From NCBI RefSeq assembly GCF_002343915.1, contig NZ_NETK01000001.1, forward strand, positions 7,454,001-7,518,000: 64,000 nucleotides of DNA, given 5' to 3'. The stretch comes from Nannocystis exedens. Lineage in GTDB: Bacteria; Myxococcota_A; Polyangia; Nannocystales; Nannocystaceae. The notes under the pieces were generated by a model. That model had not been told where the DNA came from. It searched no databases and saw only the letters and a program-made list of their open reading frames with translations. How positions within the stretch are numbered: position 1 is the stretch's first letter; the number at the start of each line of letters is the position of its first letter. Positions 52,841 to 61,150 of this stretch are shown here, in pieces. A program made the position numbers and the translations under genes.

Positions 52841-53911
52841 TCACGCCTGCGGGCGGACCTCGGTGGCGCCGCGCACGAGCAGCTCGTCGAGCAGCGCGAA
52901 CAAAGCCGTGTTCTCGAGCACGGAGGTGTGACTGCCGGCCAGCCGCGGGACCGCGCGCCGCAGCTCGGCCCGGAACGCCGACGCGCTGAGGAGGCCGCTG
53001 GCGCGCAGATCAGCGGCGAGGGCGGGGAAGCTGCGCTCGCCGGCGAGGGCGGCGAACAGGTTGTGGAAGCGCGGGTCGCTGCCGAGCGCGCGGCGATCGC
53101 CGAGGATCGCCCGCTGGAAGCGGACGAGGTCGGCGTCGTCGAGGTCGCCGAGGGTGCAGATCTTGTCGTCGGGGAGGCCGGCGCCGCGCTGGTCGGCCTC
53201 GAGGTGATGCACGCGAAAATGGGCCGGCAAGGCGACGCCGTGCAGGCGCGTGAGCACGACGCTGTTGGAGACCATGTCGACCCAGGCCCGCTGGCGTCGC
53301 CACAGGTTGCGCAGGTCGAGGCGCGGGGCGCAAAAGCCCGACCACGGGGTGTCGACGGCCAGCACATCGATCGCGGCGAAGTCGGCGGCGCAGGGCGCTT
53401 CGAGGCGGACGCCGGCGCGCACGGCCTCGGCGCTGCCGCGCACGCGGACCTTGCCCCGGCGCAGCTGGCGGTGGGTGAAGCGCGGGAACCACCGCGGATC
53501 GACGAGCGAGTTGAGGGCGCAGCGAGCGACGATGCCGCCCATCGAGTGCGCGACGATCACGACCGCCGGCCGCGGCGCCTGACAGGCGAGCTGCGCCAGG
53601 GCGCGCGCGAGATCGTCGCCGCTGCGATCGAGGTAGCGGCCGAGGTCGTCGTACAAGAACAGGTACGGCTGGACATCGCCCGCCGCCAGCGCCCGCTCCG
53701 CCAGCGCCCGCAGCTCGCCGGGGTGCCCGTGGATCCCGTGGACCAGCACCAGCGGCCGCAAGCTCGCGCGCGGAGGACCGTAGGGCGCGAGCACGCCGCA
53801 ACCGGCGTGCGCGGCCAGCCGCGCCCGCTCGCGCGACTCGCCGAGATCGTCGGGGCCCAGTGGATCGAGCGACAACACGGACGCTTCTCCTCGCAGCAAG
53901 CGTGCGAGCAT
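52841..53911 (-). CDS. Alpha/beta hydrolase, lipase-like
   Basis: This 356-residue hydrolase has an oxyanion-hole motif LVLVHGIHGHPGELRAL near residue 52, the nucleophile elbow VVIVAHSMGGIVARCA (G/A-x-S-x-G; Ser near 124) and later Asp and His candidates in AVDTPWSGF and GSHTSVLENTALFALL, the latter being the usual C-terminal catalytic His region. No signal peptide is evident. Likely a lipase or esterase on lipid-like substrates. It stands between the SIMPL gene and a small lipoprotein gene, with no operon partner. Confidence 0.82.
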   Translation of the reverse strand: MLARLLRGEASVLSLDPLGPDDLGESRERARLAAHAGCGVLAPYGPPRASLRPLVLVHGIHGHPGELRALAERALAAGDVQPYLFLYDDLGRYLDRSGDDLARALAQLACQAPRPAVVIVAHSMGGIVARCALNSLVDPRWFPRFTHRQLRRGKVRVRGSAEAVRAGVRLEAPCAADFAAIDVLAVDTPWSGFCAPRLDLRNLWRRQRAWVDMVSNSVVLTRLHGVALPAHFRVHHLEADQRGAGLPDDKICTLGDLDDADLVRFQRAILGDRRALGSDPRFHNLFAALAGERSFPALAADLRASGLLSASAFRAELRRAVPRLAGSHTSVLENTALFALLDELLVRGATEVRPQA

Positions 53912-54092
53912 CCCGGCGGCGCGCCGCGGCTGCGAGGGGGCGAGGCGATCGCCGTCACGCGCCGACTTGCGGCGCGCCGCCCGGCGGTCTCGAGGTCCCG
54001 CGACTTCTCTTCGAACAGAGTCGCGCGGTCGGCTGGGGTGGTCGCCGGGACGCGGCGATCACAGGGCATGGCGAAGAGGCGTGTCGTTGTAG

Positions 54093-54112
54093 ACATGCTC
54101 AAAGGAGCATGT
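54093..54112. terminator. ACATGCTC/GAGCATGT hairpin
   Basis: ACATGCTC-AAAG-GAGCATGT is a perfect 8-bp stem with a 4-nt loop followed by TTT on the plus strand. It lies between the lipase start and the small lipoprotein 3' end. Confidence 0.5.
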
Positions 54113-54135
54113 TTTGGCGGACAGGCCAGCTAAGA

Positions 54136-54153
54136 CATATCCTGGAGGACATG
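54136..54153. terminator. CATATCC/GGACATG hairpin after the small lipoprotein gene
   Basis: CATATCC-TGGA-GGACATG has six pairs and one mismatch in a 7-bp stem, 13 nt after the stop codon of the gene ending at 54167. It belongs to the shared hairpin family. Confidence 0.5.
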
Positions 54154-54166
54154 CCCCCTCGAGCAG

Positions 54167-54634
54167 CTACTTCAGCGTGAGCGTGACCCCGTCCGCGCCG
54201 ACGCAGGTCGGCTCGCAGTCGGGGCCGTTGGGCTGGGACTCGGAGTAATTCGGCGAGTACTGGCCCTCGCCGAGCAGCGCGCCGTCCTGGAGGACCTGGA
54301 CCGCGACGGACTTGGGGGCGCGGCCCTGCTGGAACTCGAGGTTGCCGAGCTTGTGCTGCGACGGGTCGAGCGCGCAGCCTTCGAGGCCGAGGATCAGCTG
54401 CGACGACTGCGGGCACGCGGGGGGCGCGTCGCACTGCAGCGGCAGCGTCGCGGCGCACTCGATCGTCTCGCCGTCGGCGACCACCGTGACCGTGTATTCG
54501 CCGGCGGTCCAGGCGGCGCGCTGCAGCGCGATCTGGAACGTGCTGCCGCAGCCGATGAGCGTACACGCTTGCGAGTCGCAGCCGGCCGACGGCAGGCTGG
54601 CGAGCGCGGTTGCGAGGAGGATCTTCCGGAGCAT
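54167..54634 (-). CDS. Small Cys-rich lipoprotein
   Basis: The protein has 155 residues from ATG 54634, with CGCATCATG-like bases upstream. Signal LRKILLATALASLPSAGC, then repeated Cys (CTLIGCGSTF, ECAATLPLQCDAPPAC, GCALDPSQ, GPDCEPTCVGADGVTLTLK) spaced as for disulphides, in a beta-sandwich-like pattern. A gene of unknown function; it is expected to be anchored in the outer membrane. Confidence 0.7.
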   Translation of the reverse strand: MLRKILLATALASLPSAGCDSQACTLIGCGSTFQIALQRAAWTAGEYTVTVVADGETIECAATLPLQCDAPPACPQSSQLILGLEGCALDPSQHKLGNLEFQQGRAPKSVAVQVLQDGALLGEGQYSPNYSESQPNGPDCEPTCVGADGVTLTLK

Positions 54635-54905
54635 GATGACGCGATGGTAGCACTCGCGCAGCGGACCGCTCGGGCGCGCGCGAGGCCGGGCGGACACTCG
54701 TTCGACACCGGCGCCGCGAAGCGCGACACGGGTCGCGTGGGCCTCACGCGTCGGCGCGGCCACGGGCGACGCGAGGTCGAGGGCGCGAAGCGACGCGCGC
54801 AGCGTGGGCTGCGCGTCGCGGTATCGCGCGCCGGGCTCGCAGAACGCCGTAGGCGGACGCGGGGCTGTTCGCTATGGTCGAGCGCCGCCGCTGGCCGCTG
54901 CGCTC
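54635..54905. other. Divergent promoter region
   Basis: Between the small lipoprotein gene (minus) and the three-gene cassette (plus). It should contain both promoters; neither was recognised with confidence. Confidence 0.3.
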
Positions 54906-55256
54906 ATGCTCAAGATCCGTCGTCCGCAGATCGAGGCCCTGGCGAACCTGTCGCGGCGGCGGTTCGTCGCGGCGGCGGTCGTCCACCTCCGCGACGCCCA
55001 CCCCGAGCGCTGGGCCGAGGCGACGGACGAGGTCGCGGGCGCATGGGTCGAGCGGCGGCTGGCTCGCGGGCTGCAGCTCGGGCTCGTCGAGGAGGTCTCG
55101 CTGCTGCGCCACCTCGAGGTCGCGTCGCGCTTCGACGAGCGGTTCGCCGACTCCGACGACGCGATCGGCGTGCTGCACAACCTCGACGAGCTGCAGACGT
55201 GGCCCGAGCCGATGGAGCTGCTCGCCAGCCTGTACGGGAGCCCGGCAGAGACATGA
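54906..55256 (+). CDS. Small protein, first gene of a putative secretion-effector cassette
   Basis: The 116-residue helical protein (MLKIRRPQIEALANLSRRRFVAAAVVHLRDAHPERWAE...VERRLARGLQLGLVEEVSLLRHLEVASRFDERFADSD) resembles the small helical proteins that often sit next to VgrG/PAAR or Rhs genes in proteobacterial type VI clusters. Its charged helices suggest a chaperone or adaptor. There is no signal. Its stop overlaps the start of the next gene by 4 bp (ATGA), so the two are coupled. The T6SS link is inference from resemblance. Confidence 0.6.
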   Translation: MLKIRRPQIEALANLSRRRFVAAAVVHLRDAHPERWAEATDEVAGAWVERRLARGLQLGLVEEVSLLRHLEVASRFDERFADSDDAIGVLHNLDELQTWPEPMELLASLYGSPAET

Positions 55257-56869
55257 CCCAAAGACCAGCCCCGAGACCCGCGCCCCGCAAGACGCCGCCG
55301 CCCGCCCTGAAGAGCAAGGCCGGTCAGCCGGCCAACGCCCCGTGCGCGACCTGCCAGAAGCAGCAGCCGCGCAAGGTCCCGCCGTGCGACTTCGACAAGC
55401 TCGAGTTCAGCTGCAAGCACTGCGGCGTGCCCGACAAGCGGGAGATCGCCAGCGTCGCGTTCTGGCTCGACCAGGGGCGCGGCAAGATCATGACCAACCA
55501 GAAGCACTCGCCGAACAAGCGCAACCCGGCGGTGACGGACAGGTTCGAGGTCATCGATCCCGACACGATCAAGGTCAAGGCCTCCGGCGGCCCCGGCTAC
55601 TCGCCCGGGCACCCGGCGTTGACGATCCAGCCGCCGATGAGCCTCGGCCCGGTGAAGGTGCTGCGCGGGCCGGTCCACGAGGTCGCGGTCTCGTACGAGC
55701 CCAACTGGTTCAAGAACCGGCTCGCCAACGTCACGCGCATCGGCTTCTTCGCCGGGCTGCGGCAGTTCTTCTTCCCGCCGCCGGCGGTGTGGGTGTTCAC
55801 GATGGCGGCCTGCGGGGCCCGCCCGGCGCCGCAGCGGAAGGCGTTCTACTCCTGGAAGCACAAGGTCGCGGTCTACCCGCCCGACATCTTCAAGATCGGC
55901 CTCAGCTTGCCGTCGGTGCGCAAGCGGGAGAAGGCCAGCTCGTGGGGTAAAGAGGGCAAGGTCAGGTACGACAACACCTCGAGCTCCGACACGCGCGGCC
56001 TGGCCCGCACGTCGCAGTCGACCAAGGAGGAGATGCGGACGAGCGGCAACACCGAGCTGTATCGCCGCACCGAGTCGGTCGGCAACAAGCACGGCACGGT
56101 GACGCAGACCCAGCAGCTCGGCACGATCCGCGGCCGCGACTACTCGTCCGACAAGTACGAGGCCAGCGACGCGCCCGACGGCCGCGCGCTGGCGACGGCC
56201 AAGAGCTTCACGTTCACGCGCAACGGCAAGGACTGGACGCAGTCGTTCAAGGCCGCCGAGTTCATCGAGTTCCTGATGAACCTGCGCAAGCAGATCCTCG
56301 GGCTCATCGAGTTCTTCAAGGCGCTCGGCAACAAGATGCCGAAGATCGGCTGGACCTTCTCGGTCGAGGTCGAGGTGTTCGCCGGCAGCCTCGAGTACGA
56401 GTGGGGCTACAAGGAGTGGCCGAAGAACCACACCGTCTATAAATACTACAAGGTCGAGGTGGCGCTGACGCTGGTGTCGGCGAAGGCCGAGATCGCGTTC
56501 GGCCTCGAGCTGCTGAGCGCGAAGGCCCAGGTGTACGGCGCGGTGACCGGCGAGCTCAAGCTGACGTTCTCGCGCGAGGCCAACCCCGACCGCACCGGCC
56601 CGGCCGGGACGGTGTCGGTGCCGCCGTCGGTCGGCGGCGAGATCGGGGTCCGCGGCGCGCTCGGCGATTGGGTGGAGGTGGTCGGCAAGATCAACGCCGG
56701 CTTCGAGGGCGCGGCGACGATGGAGCTGGGCCCGTTCTCCCTCAAGGCCAACTTCGACCTGGCCCCCGGCAAGGGCACCTTCACCGCCAAGAGCAAGCTC
56801 TTCTTCAGCGTGACCAAGCAGGCCACGCTGTGGGAGAAGCGGCCGATCTGGGCCCGCACCATCCTGTGA
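55253..56869 (+). CDS. Putative effector-like protein with N-terminal Cys cluster and beta-rich body
   Basis: This 538-residue protein has no signal. Residues about 30-60 carry CATCQKQQPRKVPPCDF...FSCKHCGV, a possible zinc-binding or disulphide cluster. A hydrophobic part (IGFFAGLRQFFFPPPAVWVFTMAACG, about 165-190) follows. The C-terminal half is made of alternating beta strands (GWTFSVEVEVFAGSLEYEWGYKEW, YYKVEVALTLVSAKAEIAFGLELLSAKAQVYGAVTGELKLTFS), a layout seen in pore-forming or other membrane-active proteins. It sits between two coupled small genes. The family is not recognised; a secreted toxin role is only inferred. Confidence 0.55.
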   Translation: MTQRPAPRPAPRKTPPPALKSKAGQPANAPCATCQKQQPRKVPPCDFDKLEFSCKHCGVPDKREIASVAFWLDQGRGKIMTNQKHSPNKRNPAVTDRFEVIDPDTIKVKASGGPGYSPGHPALTIQPPMSLGPVKVLRGPVHEVAVSYEPNWFKNRLANVTRIGFFAGLRQFFFPPPAVWVFTMAACGARPAPQRKAFYSWKHKVAVYPPDIFKIGLSLPSVRKREKASSWGKEGKVRYDNTSSSDTRGLARTSQSTKEEMRTSGNTELYRRTESVGNKHGTVTQTQQLGTIRGRDYSSDKYEASDAPDGRALATAKSFTFTRNGKDWTQSFKAAEFIEFLMNLRKQILGLIEFFKALGNKMPKIGWTFSVEVEVFAGSLEYEWGYKEWPKNHTVYKYYKVEVALTLVSAKAEIAFGLELLSAKAQVYGAVTGELKLTFSREANPDRTGPAGTVSVPPSVGGEIGVRGALGDWVEVVGKINAGFEGAATMELGPFSLKANFDLAPGKGTFTAKSKLFFSVTKQATLWEKRPIWARTIL

Positions 56870-57663
56870 CGATCCCCGTGTCCACCGTCGATTATCTCAA
56901 CGTCTCGATCCACGGCTACGCCTGCGAGGTGTTCGTCAACCGCGCGCCGATCCTGCGCACCCCGGTCGACGCGCCGTACACCGCGATCCCGTCGGTCAGC
57001 GAATGGCTGGTCGGCGGCGACAACGAGATCGCGGTCCGCATCGACGCGATCGCGCCGCCGGCGGCGACCGCCGACCCCCTGTCGCCGCGCCGGCTGATCG
57101 TCCAGCGCTGCGTCGGGCCGCTCGGCGAGATCGTGCCCGCGGGCGAAGATCAGCCGATCGACGGCCTCACCTACGCGCCGGCGCCCGACGACCCGACGCC
57201 GACGCTGCCGCTGCGGATCGCCTACGAGTTCCGCCTGCCGCAGGGGCCGACGTGGGCCTGGCAGACGGCGGCGAGGCTGTCGCTCGACGCGGCGACCACC
57301 GCCGAGCTGCTGATGTTCCTCGACGCGCTGCACGCCGACCTGGTGTTCGGCGACATCCCGGGGCTGCTGTCGCGCCAGCGGATCAAGTTCGCCGAGCTGG
57401 CGCCGCTCTACGGCATGACGCCCGCGTCGGCGCGCGCGGGGCTGTTGCAACAATTCACCGAGTTGTCGAAGGACGGCGCGTGGACGGTCGAGCCGCTGCG
57501 CCCGGACGACGTGGTGCTGCACCTGTGCTGCGACGGCCGCGTGGTCGAGCCCCGCACCCGCGACGACCGCCCGGTGCTGCGCGGGCAGGCGGCCGACGGC
57601 AACGCGTGGTCGCTGCCGGTGTTCATCAGCCGCGTCGACGGGATGTTCGAGGTGGTGCGGTAG
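56866..57663 (+). CDS. Putative partner/immunity-like protein of the cassette
   Basis: The protein has 265 residues, starting at GTG 56866, which overlaps the preceding TGA (GTGA). It opens with a beta-sandwich-like region (STVDYLNVSIHGYACEVFVNRAPIL...WLVGGDNEIAVRIDAI), then a mainly helical middle and a beta-rich end (LPVFISRVDGMFEVVR). Similar small beta domains are found downstream of secretion-linked effectors. It is the third gene of a cassette joined by two 4-bp overlaps, so it may bind the middle protein. Function is unproven. Confidence 0.5.
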   Translation: MTIPVSTVDYLNVSIHGYACEVFVNRAPILRTPVDAPYTAIPSVSEWLVGGDNEIAVRIDAIAPPAATADPLSPRRLIVQRCVGPLGEIVPAGEDQPIDGLTYAPAPDDPTPTLPLRIAYEFRLPQGPTWAWQTAARLSLDAATTAELLMFLDALHADLVFGDIPGLLSRQRIKFAELAPLYGMTPASARAGLLQQFTELSKDGAWTVEPLRPDDVVLHLCCDGRVVEPRTRDDRPVLRGQAADGNAWSLPVFISRVDGMFEVVR

Positions 57664-58112
57664 GCGGGACGGCCGAGGGCGTGCAGCGCTCGAAGCAGAG
57701 CTCGCGCGTGAGCGGCCGGAGCTCATGAATGCCTCTTGGGCTGTTCTGACCGATCCACGTGTCCATCGGCGAATGGTCGCGTGGCTGGAAATGCTTCCGA
57801 TTCCCAGCGGGGGAACCCGTGGTGCGGAACCACCAAGTGGGGGCTCGAGGCGCTCGCGGGGGCGCGGTAATCGAGCGATGACGGCGGGGGCGTGCAGCGC
57901 TCGAGCACGTCGTGCTCGTCGGCAAAGGGCGAGATGGGGCAGTCGTCGTGGCGTACTCGCTGCCGCGCATGAAGAGCCGCTGCTCCTGCGAGGTGCAGCC
58001 GTCGTTGTGTTTTCGAGCGCGTGAAGACGAGCCGATCGGCTGATCGGGCTTTGCATGGGCTGCATCGGCAGACGAACGAATCTCGGCTCTGCCTTGGCTA
58101 GCATCCGCCGCG
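57664..58112. other. Intergenic region
   Basis: No gene is supported in these 449 bp. The promoter of the GH43 lipoprotein should lie in the last 100 bp. No repeat was seen. Confidence 0.3.
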
Positions 58113-59708
58113 ATGCACGTACGCAGCCTCGTGGCGCTCGTCCCTGTCGCAACCGTCGTCGCCTGCGGCGATCCGGACTCCTCGGCGACGATCGGCGCGA
58201 CGACCACGACGGGCGCTTCCACGACGGGTGCTTCCACGGCCGCGGAGACCGGCGTCCCGACGACCGCCGGCGAGAGCCCGACCGAGGCCAGCACCGGCGA
58301 CGACAGCAGCGACGGCACGACCGGCAGCGTGCCGCCCCCGCCGCCGATGCACGGCTTGCGGGCGGAGTATTTCGCCACCTACATCGATCCGGTGCTGTCG
58401 CGCATCGACCCCGGGCTCGATTTCGTCTGGGGTCTCGACGCCCCCGATCCCTCGCTGCCGCCGGATCGCTACTCGATCCGCTGGACCGGCTCCCTGCTCG
58501 CGCCCGCGACCGGGACCTACAAGATCATCACCGAGACCGACGACGGCGTCCGCGTGTGGGTCGACGGCGCGCTGGTGATCGACGACTGGACCCCGCACTA
58601 CGTCACCCGCAACGAGGCGACGGTCGAGCTCGCGGCCGGCGTGCCGACGCCGATCCGCGTCGACTACTTCGAGATCGACATCGAGGCGTCGGCCCGGCTG
58701 CTGTGGTCGAGCGATGCCATCCCCGAGCAGGTCATCCCGATCGACCATCTGCTCGCCGCCGACCCTTCCGACGAGCTCGGCCCGCCCAAGCCCCCGTACG
58801 GCAACCCAGTTTACCCGCACGATTGCCCCGACCCCGGGCTCCTCGGCGTCGAGCAGGTCGACGGGCCCCACTTCTACATGGTCTGCACCGGCGGCTCGTT
58901 CCCGATCCGCCACTCGCGTGACCTCGTGCTGTGGAGCGACACCGGCGCCGCCGTGCTGCCCAACGGGAAGCCCGCGTGGGCCGCCAACGGCAACCGCAAC
59001 TGGGCGCCCGAGCTGCACCGCGTCGGCGACCGGTACATCGCGTACTTCACCACCGTCAACGGCGCCAACGTGCTCAGCATCGGCGCGGCGTATGCCGACG
59101 ATCCGCTCGGGCCCTACGTCGAGACCGCCGGCCCGCTCGTCGAACATCCGCTCGGGGTGATCGACGCCAGCTACTACGAGGATTCCGGCACCCCCTACCT
59201 CTTGTATAAAATCGACGGCAATTCGAAGGGCGAGCCGACGCCGATCATCATCCGCCAGCTCACCCACGACGGCCTGGCGTTCGCCGGCGACGAGGTGCAG
59301 ATCCTGACGAACGACCCCAATTCCTGGGAGGGCGGGGTCGTCGAGGCGCAGTGGCTCGTCCGGCGCGACGATTATTATTATTTGCTGTACAGCGGCAACG
59401 TCTACGATCACCGCTACCGCACCGGCGTCGCGCGCTCGGCGAACCTGTTCGGGCCGTATGAAAAGCTGGGCCCGCCGATTCTTACCAACAACGAGCGATG
59501 GGTCGGCCCCGGCCACGGCACCTTGCTGCCGGTCGGCGGCTACGATTATTTCATTTATCACGCGTGGACGAACGCCGGCGACGGCACGCACGACGGCGGC
59601 GCCGGCCGGCAGGTGCTCGTCGACCGCGTGGTGTGGGAGAACGGCTGGCCGCGGATCCACGACGGCTCGCCGAGCCGCACGCTGCAGGCCTGGCCCGGCG
59701 AGCCTTGA
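58113..59708 (+). CDS. GH43-like glycoside hydrolase lipoprotein with PA14 domain
   Basis: The protein has 531 residues: a lipoprotein signal ending in TVVAC, a T/G/S-rich linker, then a PA14 domain (LRAEYFATYIDPVLSRIDPGLDFVWG...DRYSIRWTGSLLAPATGTYKIITETDDGVRVWVDGALVIDDWTPH, about 80-210). From about 225 a five-bladed GH43 fold follows: HDCPDPGLLG (catalytic Asp base), GVIDASYYEDSGTPYLLYK (pKa-setting Asp) and EGGVVEAQWLVRRDDYYYLLYSGN (Glu acid, EGP-like). GH43 enzymes cleave arabinan or xylan side chains. PA14 may bind glycans. The enzyme is displayed on the cell surface. Confidence 0.86.
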   Translation: MHVRSLVALVPVATVVACGDPDSSATIGATTTTGASTTGASTAAETGVPTTAGESPTEASTGDDSSDGTTGSVPPPPPMHGLRAEYFATYIDPVLSRIDPGLDFVWGLDAPDPSLPPDRYSIRWTGSLLAPATGTYKIITETDDGVRVWVDGALVIDDWTPHYVTRNEATVELAAGVPTPIRVDYFEIDIEASARLLWSSDAIPEQVIPIDHLLAADPSDELGPPKPPYGNPVYPHDCPDPGLLGVEQVDGPHFYMVCTGGSFPIRHSRDLVLWSDTGAAVLPNGKPAWAANGNRNWAPELHRVGDRYIAYFTTVNGANVLSIGAAYADDPLGPYVETAGPLVEHPLGVIDASYYEDSGTPYLLYKIDGNSKGEPTPIIIRQLTHDGLAFAGDEVQILTNDPNSWEGGVVEAQWLVRRDDYYYLLYSGNVYDHRYRTGVARSANLFGPYEKLGPPILTNNERWVGPGHGTLLPVGGYDYFIYHAWTNAGDGTHDGGAGRQVLVDRVVWENGWPRIHDGSPSRTLQAWPGEP

Positions 59709-59908
59709 GGGCCGGGGGTCGGCATCCCGAGGCCCGACCACCGCGGCGAGCTCGGTCGGGTGCCGACGTGGAGGCCGGGGCAAGAAAACGAAGGTAAACC
59801 GACGACCCGAACCGTCGTGCGAACTTCCATCGCCGCTCCAGGGGCGTTCGTGTCCGCAGTCGCTTCGCGCGAGCTCGCGTCCGGTTGAAGCGCCGCGGGG
59901 GAGATGCG

Positions 59909-60388
59909 ATGGTGGAGAGGATGCGAACGGTTCTGTGCGTGGTGTTGGTGGCGCTCGGGTGCGGGAGCAAGGACGATGGGACGGCCTCGGGGAGCGGGGG
60001 CTCGAGCACGGGCGGCGCGACGATGGGCGGGTCGACGTCGACGGGCGGCGGAGCGACCGATTCGTCGGGGACGTCGGGTCCGACGACCGGCGACACGGAG
60101 ACCACCGGCGACTCGGGGACGACCGGCGACACGGGGGCCACCGGCGACACGACGGGCGGGTCGACGACGGGCGGCGGCGATCGGGTGTGCGAGCAGTTCT
60201 GCGGCCGGATGATCGAGTGCGGGCTCGACGCGGCGTTCGGCGGGTGTCCCTGCGAGGTGACCGGTCCGATGTGCGCCACGAAGTGGGAAGAGGCGACGCA
60301 GTGCTTCGAGGCGGCGACCTGCACCGAGCTGCAGGACGAGGCCCACCCGTGTTGGGAGCGGTTCGTCGCGGCGATCGATCAGTGCTAG
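59909..60388 (+). CDS. Short lipoprotein with low-complexity linker and Cys-rich end
   Basis: A 159-residue protein from ATG 59909, with GGGGGAG at suitable spacing; a further ATG at 59921 is in frame. The signal ends in LVALGC, followed by about 60 residues of G/S/T repeats (TTGDTETTGDSGTTGDTGATGD). The C-terminal domain has six or more Cys (VCEQFCGRMIECGLDAAFGGCPCEVTGPMCATKW...CTELQDEAHPCWERF). Function unknown. Its TAG overlaps the TAG of the convergent TetR gene in a shared CTAG. Confidence 0.7.
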   Translation: MVERMRTVLCVVLVALGCGSKDDGTASGSGGSSTGGATMGGSTSTGGGATDSSGTSGPTTGDTETTGDSGTTGDTGATGDTTGGSTTGGGDRVCEQFCGRMIECGLDAAFGGCPCEVTGPMCATKWEEATQCFEAATCTELQDEAHPCWERFVAAIDQC

Positions 60389-61086
60389 GCCGCCGCGCCC
60401 TGCTCGCCGAGCAGGCGCTCGAGGCCGTCGAGCAGGAGGTCGAGGCCGAACGTGAAGTCTTGCAGGCCGTCGTGTTTGCCGGCGATGACGAGCTGGGACA
60501 GCGCGTGCATGTGCGGGTACTGCTCGGGCGGGATGAGGGGCAGGAACTGCTGGGCGGCGGCGGCGTACTCGCCCGGCGCGAGCGGGAAGTTCAGCTCCTG
60601 CAGCGTGAAGCCGTAGATGTGGCTGTCGATCGCGTTCCAGGCCCGGTCGGCCAGCGCGTAGGAGAAGCCGGCGGCGTGCAGGCAGCCGAGCGTCGCGTCG
60701 ACGTAGCGGCGCATCGCCGGGCCGATGTTGAGGCGGGAGACGACGAGCTGCGGGGCCCAGCGGTGGCGTAGCAGCACCGCGTGGGCCGAGACCGCGCGCC
60801 TGCGGATCGCCGCCTTCCAGTCGCCGCCGACCTCCGGCGCCTCGATCTCGCCGACCACGAGGTCGACCATGCCGTCGAGCACGTCGTCCTTGCTCTCGAC
60901 GTGGTTGTAGAGCGACATCGCCTCGACCCCGAGCGCCTGCGCGAGCCTGCGCATCGACAGCGCCGCCAGGCCCTCCTCGTCGGCGAGCTCCACCGCCGCC
61001 CGCAGGACCCGCTCGCGGCTCAGCGGCTCCCGTCGGGCCGGCTTCCCGCGGCCGGCCTTGCGGCCGGACGACTTCTTGCTTGACAT
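60385..61086 (-). CDS. TetR-family transcriptional repressor
   Basis: A 233-residue regulator from ATG 61086. The basic N-terminus is followed by the HTH region LSRERVLRAAVELADEEGLAALSMRRLAQALGVEAMSLYNHVESKDDVLDGMVDLV, in which LSMRRLAQALGVEAMSLYNHV is the DNA-reading part. The C-terminal domain (GDWKAAIRRRAVSAHAVLLRHRWAPQLVVSRLNIGPAMRRYVDATLGCLHAAGFSYALADRAWNAIDSHIYGF) is of the TetR_C_1 type. It is divergent from the dehydrogenase gene and probably represses both through the two operators in between. Confidence 0.88.
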   Translation of the reverse strand: MSSKKSSGRKAGRGKPARREPLSRERVLRAAVELADEEGLAALSMRRLAQALGVEAMSLYNHVESKDDVLDGMVDLVVGEIEAPEVGGDWKAAIRRRAVSAHAVLLRHRWAPQLVVSRLNIGPAMRRYVDATLGCLHAAGFSYALADRAWNAIDSHIYGFTLQELNFPLAPGEYAAAAQQFLPLIPPEQYPHMHALSQLVIAGKHDGLQDFTFGLDLLLDGLERLLGEQGAAA

Positions 61087-61087
61087 A

Positions 61088-61134
61088 CTTACGCTGTAAG
61101 CTTTAATCACCGAGCGGTCAACTTACAGCGTAAG
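61088..61134. promoter_or_regulatory. Twin TetR operators
   Basis: CTTACGCTGTAAG (61088-61100) and its exact reverse complement CTTACAGCGTAAG (61122-61134) each carry CTTAC/GTAAG arms around a 3-bp centre. Their centres are 34 bp apart. They lie between the TetR and dehydrogenase genes, so one repressor dimer could bind each. Confidence 0.7.
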
Positions 61135-61150
61135 TACCGCGGAGACGAAC

